Positions 42,454 to 50,947 of a stretch of 64,000 nt of DNA are shown here, in pieces. The stretch lies in the NCBI GenBank assembly GCA_000513555.1, contig ALYD01000016.1, positions 1 through 64,000 on the forward strand. The letters are read 5' to 3'. The DNA comes from Lachnospiraceae bacterium JC7. GTDB lineage: Bacteria > Bacillota > Clostridia > Lachnospirales > Lachnospiraceae. The position numbers were made by a program, and so were the translations under genes. Below the pieces are notes generated by a model. The model ran no database searches. It had not been told where the DNA came from and was given only the letters and a program-made list of their open reading frames with translations. Each line of letters begins with the position of its first letter. Position 1 is the first letter of the stretch.

Positions 42454-44181
42454 ATGGATTTCAAAACATTTTTTGAGCAGAATAAGAAAGCCTGCGTAGG
42501 CGGTCTCGCCGGTGCAGTGGTCGTTCTTATGGGAATTGCCGCAGTTACAGGCAGAAGCAAGACCCCTGCGATAGAAACTTCCGCATCCTCTGCTGCGGTG
42601 GAAACAAAAGAAAGCAAGTCATCGGATGTGGAGGCAAGCGGTTTCTACGGCAAGCTTGCAAACGGCCAGTCTGTATCTGTACTTGTTCTCGGAGACGGCT
42701 TTGCCAAGGGCAGCAATCTTGAGAATGTTTCAACATCATGGGCAGAGCTCATAAGCGAAAAGATACAGACAGAGTTCTCATCTGATGTTCAGATCGATAA
42801 CTACGCTCTTCCTTCTGACAACAGCATTTTCTCAGGCTTTGTAATGGCCAATGAAATTCCCGAGGGTTCAGAATACGACGCGGTCATCCTCAGCTTCGGC
42901 GAGTATGACGATCCGGAGACCTTCGGCACATTCTATGAGAGCATCATCCGCACCATCACCGAAAAGTGCCCTGAGATCTCGGTCATCTCTCTCATCGAGC
43001 CGTCTTCTGTAACAAATCCTGAAGGTCATGCCGCTGCCAATGCTTCTGCAATTCAGACCATCACCGATCACTACCATGGTCTCACCATCGATGTTGCAAA
43101 GCTCATGGAGGCTAACGGCGTAAACGCAAAGGATACTGTAGCTTCAGACAACATCGGCCAGAACGACGATGGTAATGCAAAGACCGCAGATCTCATCCTC
43201 AGCTCTATAAAGGATTTTTCATCAAAGGCAGAAGAAAGCATCGACTATTCTTCCCTTGATGCTCTTGATGAAAAGACAGAGAATCTTAAGAGCTACACAT
43301 ACATTTCAGCTTCAGAATTTGCCAAGGTAAACGACACTACCTTCGAGCTTCCTGCCGATATGATACTTGATGTATACGGCGAGACTGTGACCGGTCTTCT
43401 CGGTGTTGACTACGACTATCAGACCGGTATCAATGATGTCTACGTAAGTGTTGACGGTACACCTTTCGGCCGTTCAGGTAAAGAGTTCAGCGGTTCAGCA
43501 CCTGAGCAGCACATACTTCTCATCAATGATGAATTCGCACCTGCAGAGTATGTAACTGTTTCCTTCGGTACTGCAGCCGAGGCAGAGTCATTTGCAGGAA
43601 TCATAGTTTCAGGAAACATCACTCTTCCGGAAGCTTACGACAAGTTTGAAGCAAAGGAGATCGAGGAACTGGATGCCGCAGCTTTAAGCGCTCTCATGGA
43701 TCAGGGTGAAAATGCAGACGGAGGCCCGGGATCACAGGACGAATCCGAAGAGACCGAGGAGCCTGAATCAAATGACGGTCCTGCAAACGGCGATACAAAG
43801 ACTGTAGATGGTGCTCTCTACGAATACTACGACGGCGAATGGTATGAGGTCGTCAATGATGACACAGGAAATCCTGACATAGGAGTAAAACAGGAAATCG
43901 TCGAGACCCGTTCAGCAGGTCAGATCATCACAAACAGAGAGACAGTACACTCTTCCGGAATGGATGCTGCTCAGGCAGAAACACAGTCTCCTGCTGCAGA
44001 GACAGTGGTCGAGACAAGCACTGCCGTTCCCGAGACATATGCAGTAGAGACTCCTGCAGAAACAGCCGCTCCTGAAACTGCCGCAGCAGAGCTCTCTGTA
44101 GAGACACAGGCTGCCGAAAGCGTTGATATGGGAGCTGTAATGGATCCAAATGCAGCCGCAGCCATGGCTCCTGTACAGTGA
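42454..44181 (+). CDS. paralogous membrane-anchored SGNH-like protein, probably non-catalytic
   Basis: 575 aa, plus strand, AAGGAG 6 nt before the ATG. One membrane helix (residues 15-31, VGGLAGAVVVLMGIAAV), an SGNH-like domain with VLGDGFAKGS (GDG instead of GDS), SFGEYDD, IEPSSVTNPEG, and no DxxH motif where block V should be (SDNIGQNDDG). The following domain (LLGVDYDYQTGINDVYVSV...APEQHILLINDEF...AGIIVSGNITL) aligns with the gene at 40323. A Thr/Glu/Ala-rich tail ends the protein. The head-to-head arrangement with its paralogue and shared domain order suggest an inverted duplication. Confidence 0.7.
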   Translation: MDFKTFFEQNKKACVGGLAGAVVVLMGIAAVTGRSKTPAIETSASSAAVETKESKSSDVEASGFYGKLANGQSVSVLVLGDGFAKGSNLENVSTSWAELISEKIQTEFSSDVQIDNYALPSDNSIFSGFVMANEIPEGSEYDAVILSFGEYDDPETFGTFYESIIRTITEKCPEISVISLIEPSSVTNPEGHAAANASAIQTITDHYHGLTIDVAKLMEANGVNAKDTVASDNIGQNDDGNAKTADLILSSIKDFSSKAEESIDYSSLDALDEKTENLKSYTYISASEFAKVNDTTFELPADMILDVYGETVTGLLGVDYDYQTGINDVYVSVDGTPFGRSGKEFSGSAPEQHILLINDEFAPAEYVTVSFGTAAEAESFAGIIVSGNITLPEAYDKFEAKEIEELDAAALSALMDQGENADGGPGSQDESEETEEPESNDGPANGDTKTVDGALYEYYDGEWYEVVNDDTGNPDIGVKQEIVETRSAGQIITNRETVHSSGMDAAQAETQSPAAETVVETSTAVPETYAVETPAETAAPETAAAELSVETQAAESVDMGAVMDPNAAAAMAPVQ

Positions 44182-44222
44182 TAATCTGAAACAATTCACT
44201 GACATAATCAAATAAATTCCAA

Positions 44223-44323
44223 CAGGAGTATCATCTCCTGACAAGCCGTGAGCCGTCGGTAAGCATCTCTTACCGGCGGCTCATCTACAATAAAAAGGCC
44301 GCACCTTGAGGTGCGGCCTTTTT
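44223..44323. terminator. three tandem hairpins ending the SGNH gene and the DAACS gene
   Basis: CAGGAG-tatcat-CTCCTG (44223-44240). TGAGCCG-CGGTAAG/CTTACCG-CGGCTCA with one mismatch (44249-44283). A perfect 15-bp AAAAAGGCCGCACCT/AGGTGCGGCCTTTTT with a 2-nt loop (44292-44323). The last has a T-run on both strands and serves both convergent genes. Confidence 0.9.
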
Positions 44324-44332
44324 AGCTTTAAT

Positions 44333-45553
44333 TTATTTTTTTCTGTTGTTGATATGTGAAATACATACTGCGCAGGACGCATCGCCTGTGATATTGAGAA
44401 CTGTACGTCCCATATCGAAGATACGGTCAACACCTGCAACAAGTGCGATACCTTCAACAGGAAGTCCTACTGACTGGAGTACCATGGCAAGCATTACCAT
44501 TCCGGCACCCGGAACGCCCGCTGTACCGATAGATGCAAGTGTAGCTGTAAGAACGATTGTAAGCATCTGAGGCATGGTAAGGTTGATACCGTAACATGAT
44601 GCGATAAATATTGAGCAGACACCCTGATAAATAGCTGTTCCATCCATGTTGATGGTTGCGCCGAGAGGAAGAACGAAGGATGATACTTCCTTTGATGCTC
44701 CGAGATTGGAAACACACTCAAGGTTGATAGGCAATGTTCCAACACTGGATGCGCTGGAGAAAGCGAACATCATGGCCGGAGACATCTTCCTGAAGAACAA
44801 CAGAGGACTTACTCCTGCAATACATTTAACCGCCAGGGAATAGACCACAACTGCGTGAACCGCATAACATATATATGCGGTCAAAAGTACCATTGCCAGT
44901 GAACCAAGGATCATAGGTCCGTTCTTTGCAACAACCGGACATAAGAGACAGAATACACCGACAGGTGAAAGTCTCAGTATCATCTCCATTACACGCATGA
45001 AAACATTGTTCAGATCATTGATATCATTGATGATCCTCTCATTGGCATCAGGCGAAACATCCGCAATAAGGATTACAGCAAAGCCGAGAAGAAGTGCCAT
45101 AATGATTACCTGAAGCATGTTTGCATCCAGGAGCGGCTTAACGAAGTTGTTCGGGAAGATATTGACGATGGTATCCATAAACGATACCGGCTCCGCAGCT
45201 TCATAGCTGAGTCCTGATGTTGATAATGCAGGAAAAGCTCCCTTGAAGATATTACCGAACACAAGACCTATGGTTATGGCAAAGGCTGTGGTCAAAAGAT
45301 AATATGCAACAGTCAGACCTCCGATAGAACCTACCTTCTTTATGTCCTTCATGGATACAACACCTGCCATGATGGAGAAAAGTACTATCGGACCGACTAT
45401 GAACTTGATAAGGTTCAAAAAGATGGTTCCGAAGGGCTTGATATAGTCATTTGCAACATCTGCCGAACCCTGCATGAGTAAGCCGACTATAATCGCCAGT
45501 ATAAGAGCTATAAAAATCTGAACAGCCAACGAGAACTTATTTTTCTTTTCCAT
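44333..45553 (-). CDS. dicarboxylate/amino acid:cation symporter (DAACS family)
   Basis: 406 aa from MEKKNKFSLAVQIFIALILA at 45553. GGGGGA lies just upstream; the longer in-frame start is rejected. About eight membrane helices and two re-entrant loops as in GltPh/SstT-type carriers. Signatures: SSASSVGTLPINLECV (serine-rich HP1 tip), PLGATINMDGTAIYQG (NMDGT sodium-binding motif) and AGVPGAGMVMLAMVLQSVGLP (HP2). It imports an acidic or neutral amino acid or dicarboxylate with sodium or protons. The specific substrate is not certain. A long leader of about 150 nt is present. Confidence 0.92.
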   Translation of the reverse strand: MEKKNKFSLAVQIFIALILAIIVGLLMQGSADVANDYIKPFGTIFLNLIKFIVGPIVLFSIMAGVVSMKDIKKVGSIGGLTVAYYLLTTAFAITIGLVFGNIFKGAFPALSTSGLSYEAAEPVSFMDTIVNIFPNNFVKPLLDANMLQVIIMALLLGFAVILIADVSPDANERIINDINDLNNVFMRVMEMILRLSPVGVFCLLCPVVAKNGPMILGSLAMVLLTAYICYAVHAVVVYSLAVKCIAGVSPLLFFRKMSPAMMFAFSSASSVGTLPINLECVSNLGASKEVSSFVLPLGATINMDGTAIYQGVCSIFIASCYGINLTMPQMLTIVLTATLASIGTAGVPGAGMVMLAMVLQSVGLPVEGIALVAGVDRIFDMGRTVLNITGDASCAVCISHINNRKK

Positions 45554-45821
45554 ACATCCCCCTTTTGAAATGATGTGAGGGTAAAACCCTGTCGATGAAT
45601 TATGATGTACCATCACGTCCTTTTATTTTTTGACATCATTAATTCACATAGTTACACCGAAATTAGTACTGATTCAATAATAATACACAATTAACTTTCA
45701 AATCAATCTTTGCAAAAGAAAAATTTTTTCTGATTGCATTTCATAATCTCATTTCCGTATGTAGACAAAGGATTCGAATGACATTTTATCTTTTTAAGTT
45801 CCATCTGCATTTTCCGGACAT
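45554..45821. other. gap with probable DAACS leader
   Basis: About 270 bp without a gene between the DAACS start and the terminator of the Na/Pi gene. A possible minus-strand promoter (TTGATT, 18-nt spacer, TATTAT) lies near 45680-45710. I see no riboswitch or repeat. Confidence 0.35.
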
Positions 45822-45854
45822 AAAAACACCCCGGCAGGTTTAACCTGTCCGGGG
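45822..45854 (-). terminator. intrinsic terminator of the Na/Pi transporter gene
   Basis: CCCCGG-CAGGTT/AACCTG-t-CCGGGG stem (45829-45854) with a minimal loop, then TGTTTTT on the minus strand. Confidence 0.9.
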
Positions 45855-45862
45855 GTAAAATA

Positions 45863-47533
45863 TCAAATTACTCTGGCTGCAGCATTACGGTTCTTGGCCT
45901 CATAAAGTGAGAAGGCGATGTTGATGGCATGATCGCCGACACGCTCGATTCCGGAAACTATATCCGAGAAGAAAATTCCTGCTCTTACAGAGCACTTGCC
46001 CTCGCTGAGTCTCTGGATATGCTTGTCCTGAAGGCTTAACTCCAGGCTGTCTGTCTCGTCTTCAAGAGTACGTACCTCTTCCATATTGGTCATATCTCCT
46101 GTCACGAACATATCGAGGGAATCTCTCATAAGCCTGTTTACCACATCCATCATGCCCTTCAGATCTTCCTTGGCCGGATCTGACATATGGACATCCTTTT
46201 CAGTAAAATACTTCACCACGTCTGCGATGTCCTCAGCATGATCACCAATCCTTTCTATATCTGAACATACATGGAAGTATCCGGCGATGAGATCCGCATC
46301 TCTAAGAGGAATGGCGTTCTGGTTGATCTTTGTCATATATGTGGTTATCTGCTCACAGAGCCAGTCGATGTACTTCTCAGTCTCATAGACCTTTTCGATA
46401 CCTGAGCCGTCCTCGTTGATGAGGCACTCCATGGCTGTGTTCAGATTCTTGAAGGCCGCATTGGCCATGCGCTCCATCTCCTGCTTGGCCATATAGATGG
46501 CAACTGCAGGGTTAGGCAGCTTGTTGATATTGATGTACTTGAGACGGAACTCTCCATCCTCCTTTGATGTCTGAGACTCGTCTTCCTTGGCAAGTACGTA
46601 GGTAAGCTTTATGATCTGATCCATAAACGGATAGAAAACGATTACCTGGAACACCTTAAAGATAAAGTGTGCAAATGCTATATTTCGTCCGAGAGATCCC
46701 GGGTCGTTTCCGGTTCCGGAAACAAATCTTATGATATTCTCGATCTGTCCCGCAAAAAGCATCAGCAGGATGAACATGAGAACTGTTCCGAAGATGTTGA
46801 ACAAAAGGTGAATGAGCGCTGCTCTCTTTGCATTGACATTGCCCTGAAGAGCTGTAAGGACTGCACTTGAACATGCACCGATGTTACATCCGAGGATGAT
46901 GAACATACATATACGAAGGTCCACAAGTCCCATGGAACCCATGACAACGAGTATGGATACTGTCACGGATGAGGACTGAACTATGGATGTGATGACAAAT
47001 CCCATGAGAAGTCCCAGCACCGGATTCGTAAAGCCGGAAAGGAAGCTGATGACTGCCGGAATCTCTCGAAGATCCGCCATGGAGTTTGACATGGTGGAGA
47101 TACCCACGAACAGAAGTCCGAAACCCATAACGATCTCACCTGACTTTTTGACAGTCGGATAAGGAATGAAATTCATCATGATAGCACCGGCAAAAATGAA
47201 TATAGGTGCTATGGCCGATAATCTGAACGCAACCAGCAACGCCGTGACGGTGGTACCGATGTTGGCACCGAGTATGATGCCGCAGGCATTGGACAGCGCC
47301 ATAAGTCCTGAATTAACAAATGTTACTACCATTACTGTGGCAGTACTGGAGGACTGGATCACAGCCGTAAAAAACAATCCGACCAGAACACCCGTGAGTC
47401 TGGTTCTGGTGAAGGTCTCCAGAATCTTTCGCAGTTTGTTACCGGCAACCTTTTCGATACCGTGACTCATCATGTACATACCTGCGATAAAGAGGCCAAG
47501 TCCGCCCAGCAGACTTACAAAAATTGAAACCAT
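45863..47533 (-). CDS. Na/Pi cotransporter family protein with PhoU-like domain
   Basis: 556 aa. Two inverted NptA/PF02690-type repeats form the membrane half (residues about 1-320), each with the QSSS motif (AVIQSSSTATVMVVTFVNSG; SIVQSSSVTVSILVVMGS), which is the phosphate/sodium site signature. The C-terminal 230 residues are a PhoU-like helical domain (CSDIERIGDHAEDIAD; VSGIERVGDHAINIAFS). Such fusions import phosphate with sodium and may sense it. No pst genes are near. It sits beside the polymer cluster at 48-54 kb, whose VTC-type enzyme would need phosphate, a suggestive but unproven link. Confidence 0.92.
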   Translation of the reverse strand: MVSIFVSLLGGLGLFIAGMYMMSHGIEKVAGNKLRKILETFTRTRLTGVLVGLFFTAVIQSSSTATVMVVTFVNSGLMALSNACGIILGANIGTTVTALLVAFRLSAIAPIFIFAGAIMMNFIPYPTVKKSGEIVMGFGLLFVGISTMSNSMADLREIPAVISFLSGFTNPVLGLLMGFVITSIVQSSSVTVSILVVMGSMGLVDLRICMFIILGCNIGACSSAVLTALQGNVNAKRAALIHLLFNIFGTVLMFILLMLFAGQIENIIRFVSGTGNDPGSLGRNIAFAHFIFKVFQVIVFYPFMDQIIKLTYVLAKEDESQTSKEDGEFRLKYININKLPNPAVAIYMAKQEMERMANAAFKNLNTAMECLINEDGSGIEKVYETEKYIDWLCEQITTYMTKINQNAIPLRDADLIAGYFHVCSDIERIGDHAEDIADVVKYFTEKDVHMSDPAKEDLKGMMDVVNRLMRDSLDMFVTGDMTNMEEVRTLEDETDSLELSLQDKHIQRLSEGKCSVRAGIFFSDIVSGIERVGDHAINIAFSLYEAKNRNAAARVI

Positions 47534-47672
47534 CTGATTTCTCCCTTATTCCCTAATGTGTACTCATTAATTTTGCCCATACGAAGTTTAGTATATCGCA
47601 CAATCTTCTATTAAAATAGTGTATTTTCAGAGAAACACTTAAGATTATTCTTTGAATTTTGTTGAATTGACA

Positions 47673-47715
47673 CAAAACAGGGGACGTCTGCATCTACTCT
47701 GCATACCGCCCCCTG
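47673..47715 (-). terminator. intrinsic terminator of the membrane protein gene at 47792
   Basis: CAGGGG/CCCCTG stem (47678-47683 / 47710-47715) with inner TGCA/TGCA, followed on the minus strand by TTTTGTGTC. Confidence 0.7.
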
Positions 47716-47791
47716 CATCATATGCTGTAAGTATCATGAAATGTGTCTAACTTTGTCTTTAAAGTCATGAAACAGTTTTATGGCACTTATA

Positions 47792-48298
47792 TCAGATCCT
47801 GCCTCTCGTCTCACGTTTTTCCTTGCTGCCTATAAAGGCCATTACAGCTATCAGCAGTAGCAGGGCTCCTACGATGAAATAATATTTCGATAAAGCGTTG
47901 GTGGTGCCGTAAATGTCCAGCGCTCCGTGAAAGACAGCTCCAACCGTAAGTGTCGTGATCCCGGCACCCCAAAGGTTACAGGTCATCTGCTGCGGAAATC
48001 CCGCTCCTATGAAACTTCTGTTGTCCATGGCGATCATAAACCACGGCAGAAGCCCGAAGACCAGAGGAAACGAAAATGCATAAAGCATGTAATAGGAAAA
48101 GACTCCGAAGCTGAAATACTCATATATAGCTCCAAAAAGAGCCGTAGCTATGGTACTGATCAGATATCTTCTCACCTTACTCATTGCGAGCCTCCGGTTT
48201 TTCAGTCTGAGGGCCGCATTGTCCCCGGTCTTTATTTCAGCACAGATCTCATTATCCATTTCCACCATGCTGTTTTGAAGACTTATATAATTCGTCAT
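47792..48298 (-). CDS. small membrane protein of unknown function
   Basis: 168 aa. A soluble N-terminus of about 40 residues, then four hydrophobic helices (about 45-65, 68-88, 108-128 and 136-156; LISTIATALFGAIYEYFSFG, FSYYMLYAFSFPLVFGLLPW, LWGAGITTLTVGAVFHGALD, YYFIVGALLLLIAVMAFIG). I recognise no family. GAGGT precedes the ATG. It is the last gene of the run from 50762 to 47792 (GT2-GtrA, phosphodiester glycosidase, this gene) with small gaps, and ends at a terminator, so it is likely part of that transcript. Confidence 0.75.
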   Translation of the reverse strand: MTNYISLQNSMVEMDNEICAEIKTGDNAALRLKNRRLAMSKVRRYLISTIATALFGAIYEYFSFGVFSYYMLYAFSFPLVFGLLPWFMIAMDNRSFIGAGFPQQMTCNLWGAGITTLTVGAVFHGALDIYGTTNALSKYYFIVGALLLLIAVMAFIGSKEKRETRGRI

Positions 48299-48381
48299 TA
48301 TAATAACCTCATTTCTGATTTTTTAATTTGATCCTGAGGGAGTTCCGGCTCCACCGATAATTCCCCGGATCATGTTTCATA

Positions 48382-49491
48382 TTACTGAGATTCCGTTGTC
48401 TGTTTTGCGATATATACGATGTCGCTCACTGATCTCTCGGAGATCCTGTTTCCGCCCGTAGTCGGCTTGTTAATGATCTGGCCGTTGAAATACATGGTGC
48501 TGGATCCGCCGCCGTCCAGATTGTAGGCAGTGGTGCATCCGAGGCTCTGCATGAACTCCGCTATCTGATACAGGGTAAGTCCCGTGGATTCATCAGTTCT
48601 TCCGTCAGTCACCACAAATACATAATGTCCGTCCTCGAGAACTCCTATGGCTGTTCTCGGGTTTGACGCCATGGCCTTTCCAACCTCTTCATCCTTTGTT
48701 ACAGCTATCTCTCCGTCTATAACGAGTCCCGGACCAAAGCTCAGAACATCACTGGCTCCTTCCGATAGGATCTCCTCGGCGCTTATCTCATCCTCAGAAA
48801 AGATCCTGAAGCTTCCGTCAGTAAGTATGGCGAGATCCTCATTTCCTCCCGATGTCGATCTGTACAGAACTCCGTTTCTTATTACGTATCCTTCGTTCTG
48901 GGCTCCGTAGAAATCACCGTTGATTGCGAGTATGGCGTTATTTTCCTCAGCGGTTACCGAGGTCTCCGCCTTGACATTCTTTCCGTAGGTGTCTTCTGCA
49001 AATGCTGTCTTTATGAGGTCTGCAGAAGTAAAGGCTTCGTTGTCTTCCGTTGTGGCATCTCCCACAAGTCTCACATCAGCCACATAGATCGATGTGTCAT
49101 TTGTTCTGTACTCGCTTACCGTAATGGTCTTTACGCTGTCGGAATAGGTTCCGAGTACAGTGTCGGAGCTCACTGTATCGATGGTGGTGGTGACATCGGA
49201 TGTCGCGGAGGATACGGCGGATGTCCTGCTTCCATGCTTCGAACTTCCATGAGGACCGGGACCGCCTTCAGGTCTTTTTCCGAATTCTGACTCTGCTTCA
49301 TCCCGGTTTCCCGATACACTCTTATCCACCTCTTTTACAGTCACCTGAAGTCTCGCTGTATCTGAACTGTACTTCTGCGGGATAACAAATGTGTCCAGAA
49401 GTGCATAGCCTGTAAACATCGTCAGGATCCCATAGAATATAATGTTGAATTTCCAGTTGGAAATATTTGCTGTTAATATATTGCTCTTCAT
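48382..49491 (-). CDS. phosphodiester glycosidase (NAGPA-domain) family protein
   Basis: 369 aa. An N-terminal membrane helix (residues about 13-35, FNIIFYGILTMFTGYALLD) acts as anchor. A Ser/Thr-rich linker follows, then a NAGPA-type domain (about 110-365): AILAINGDFYGAQNEGYVIRNG, SFGPGLVIDGE, NPRTAIGVLEDGHYVFVVTDGRT and LGCTTAYNLDGGGSSTMYFNG. In mammals the related domain removes GlcNAc from a GlcNAc-phospho-mannose diester. Bacterial members are inferred to cut sugar-phosphodiester links outside the cell. It follows GT2-GtrA by 59 bp, which supports a phosphate-linked surface glycan pathway. Confidence 0.88.
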   Translation of the reverse strand: MKSNILTANISNWKFNIIFYGILTMFTGYALLDTFVIPQKYSSDTARLQVTVKEVDKSVSGNRDEAESEFGKRPEGGPGPHGSSKHGSRTSAVSSATSDVTTTIDTVSSDTVLGTYSDSVKTITVSEYRTNDTSIYVADVRLVGDATTEDNEAFTSADLIKTAFAEDTYGKNVKAETSVTAEENNAILAINGDFYGAQNEGYVIRNGVLYRSTSGGNEDLAILTDGSFRIFSEDEISAEEILSEGASDVLSFGPGLVIDGEIAVTKDEEVGKAMASNPRTAIGVLEDGHYVFVVTDGRTDESTGLTLYQIAEFMQSLGCTTAYNLDGGGSSTMYFNGQIINKPTTGGNRISERSVSDIVYIAKQTTESQ

Positions 49492-49550
49492 TTTTCTCCT
49501 TTAATTAGGGTCGATTACACTCACCGGTAAATGTCTGTTGTTTTCCTGCA

Positions 49551-50762
49551 TCATCGCTGAATTCCCACCACTGTGTAATCATTCTGCCTGATATTCTCAT
49601 CCTCTGTCATTATCTCCACATCAGCAGGTACCACCGGTTTTTCTTTTTTTCTGTCTGAAAATACAAACTGTCTCTGTATGGTGAAGCTGACGAAAAACAT
49701 GAGACACTCAACAACTATCTTCAGTATCGCGGGGTCTGCTCCCGTAAATGTCGTAAGCAGATAAAGAAGGGCCGAGTTCATCGTCAGGATGCCTGCTGCA
49801 AGCAGGGCGTACCTTTTTGCATAAATGATGCCTTTTTCACCGGACTTCTCTTTACCGGAAAGCTCTCCGGTGCCTGCGAACACGAAGTTCCGGTTGATGC
49901 TGTAGTTGGATACCGCACTTATGAAGCGGGCAAAGACATTGGCAAAAAGTACTATAGTGGTGTTCGTACCAAAAAGGGCAACGATGCACACGAAAACCAG
50001 ATAGTCGATGAGGAAGCTCGCGAAGCTTGACGCGCTGAATTTCAGTATCTCGCCGTAGATCTTCAGAGAATCCTTCAGCGGATTGAAGTGACTTCCTGCA
50101 TTGTCATCGATGTAGATGGTCTCTATGGGGATCTCCGCCATGGAAATGCGGGCCCGGGAGAAATCCATGAGCATGTTCATCTCATACTCGTATCGGTCGC
50201 CGGATACCATAAGGGCTCTTTCCATGAGATCCGCGGAAAAGGCTCTCATACCGGTCTGGGTGTCGTAAATATAGACCCCGGATACTGCCCTGAAAACATT
50301 CCTTGTGATTCCGTTTCCGATACGGCTCCTGAGGGGTGACTTCGCACTCTGGCGCCGGCTGCCCAGTACCAGTGTATCCCGATGGGCTATGGCATAATCC
50401 GTGAGGCGGATCGCATCAGACACCTTATGCTGCCCGTCGGAATCGATGACAACCACCGTGTAATCCTCTTCCGCATAATTCTCTTTGATATAGCTGAATG
50501 CTGTCTTCATGGCATATCCCTTGCCACGGTTCCCGGAGTAGCGGATCACATGTGCGAAGAACTTCGCCTCTTCGAAGATACGGTGAAATACTTCTCTCGA
50601 AGACTTTCCGCTCTTCACTGCTTTTCCGTTTTCGGAACCGTCATCCACTATCACTACCTGAAATCCCGCTGCAGCTGCCTCGCTCGCTACTTCTATAAGT
50701 TTATTGTCCGGCTCATATGCCGGAATAACTGCTATACGTACTGTTTTTGAATCTCTATACAT
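49551..50762 (-). CDS. GT2 glycosyltransferase fused to a GtrA-like membrane domain
   Basis: 403 aa. Residues 1-230 are a family 2 glycosyltransferase of the polyprenyl-phosphate sugar synthase type: VIPAYEPDNKLIEV, VIVDDGSENG, TVVVIDSDGQHKVSDA (DxD-like) and LVLGSRRQ. Residues 235-380 contain four membrane helices of GtrA type (FASFLIDYLVFVCIVALFG, FARFISAVSNYSINRNFVF, RYALLAAGILTMNSALLYLL, ECLMFFVSFTIQRQFVFSDR). Such fusions make and flip undecaprenyl-phosphate sugars. First gene after the terminator at 50900-50937, so it probably begins a transcript with the phosphodiester glycosidase. Confidence 0.9.
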   Translation of the reverse strand: MYRDSKTVRIAVIPAYEPDNKLIEVASEAAAAGFQVVIVDDGSENGKAVKSGKSSREVFHRIFEEAKFFAHVIRYSGNRGKGYAMKTAFSYIKENYAEEDYTVVVIDSDGQHKVSDAIRLTDYAIAHRDTLVLGSRRQSAKSPLRSRIGNGITRNVFRAVSGVYIYDTQTGMRAFSADLMERALMVSGDRYEYEMNMLMDFSRARISMAEIPIETIYIDDNAGSHFNPLKDSLKIYGEILKFSASSFASFLIDYLVFVCIVALFGTNTTIVLFANVFARFISAVSNYSINRNFVFAGTGELSGKEKSGEKGIIYAKRYALLAAGILTMNSALLYLLTTFTGADPAILKIVVECLMFFVSFTIQRQFVFSDRKKEKPVVPADVEIMTEDENIRQNDYTVVGIQR

Positions 50763-50860
50763 ATCTTCTCCTTTCGGAATCTAAACGAAAGCTGTAACAG
50801 AGTATCCCGCTCTGTATGACTGTATAGTAATTTGCGAAACTTAAATGATACTGAAGTTTA

Positions 50861-50884
50861 TCCCTATTTCGAAGAAATAGGGAT
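50861..50884 (-). repeat. solo hairpin related to the dispersed element
   Basis: Perfect 11-bp hairpin ATCCCTATTTC-gaa-GAAATAGGGAT. On the minus strand it reads GCATCCCTATTTC-ttc..., very like the closing hairpin of copies A-C. It is flanked by a 6-bp direct repeat CTGAAG (50851-50856 and 50886-50891). Confidence 0.6.
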
Positions 50885-50899
50885 GCTGAAGCCACATAT

Positions 50900-50937
50900 C
50901 AAAAAAGCAGACCCGGTTGATCCGGATCTGCTCTTTT
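50900..50937 (-). terminator. intrinsic terminator of the carbohydrate-binding protein gene
   Basis: AGCAGA-c-CCGG/CCGG-a-TCTGCT stem (50906-50932), followed on the minus strand by TTTTTT. It ends the VTC-DUF4956-DUF4353 transcript. Confidence 0.9.
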
Positions 50938-50947
50938 GATACTACAT

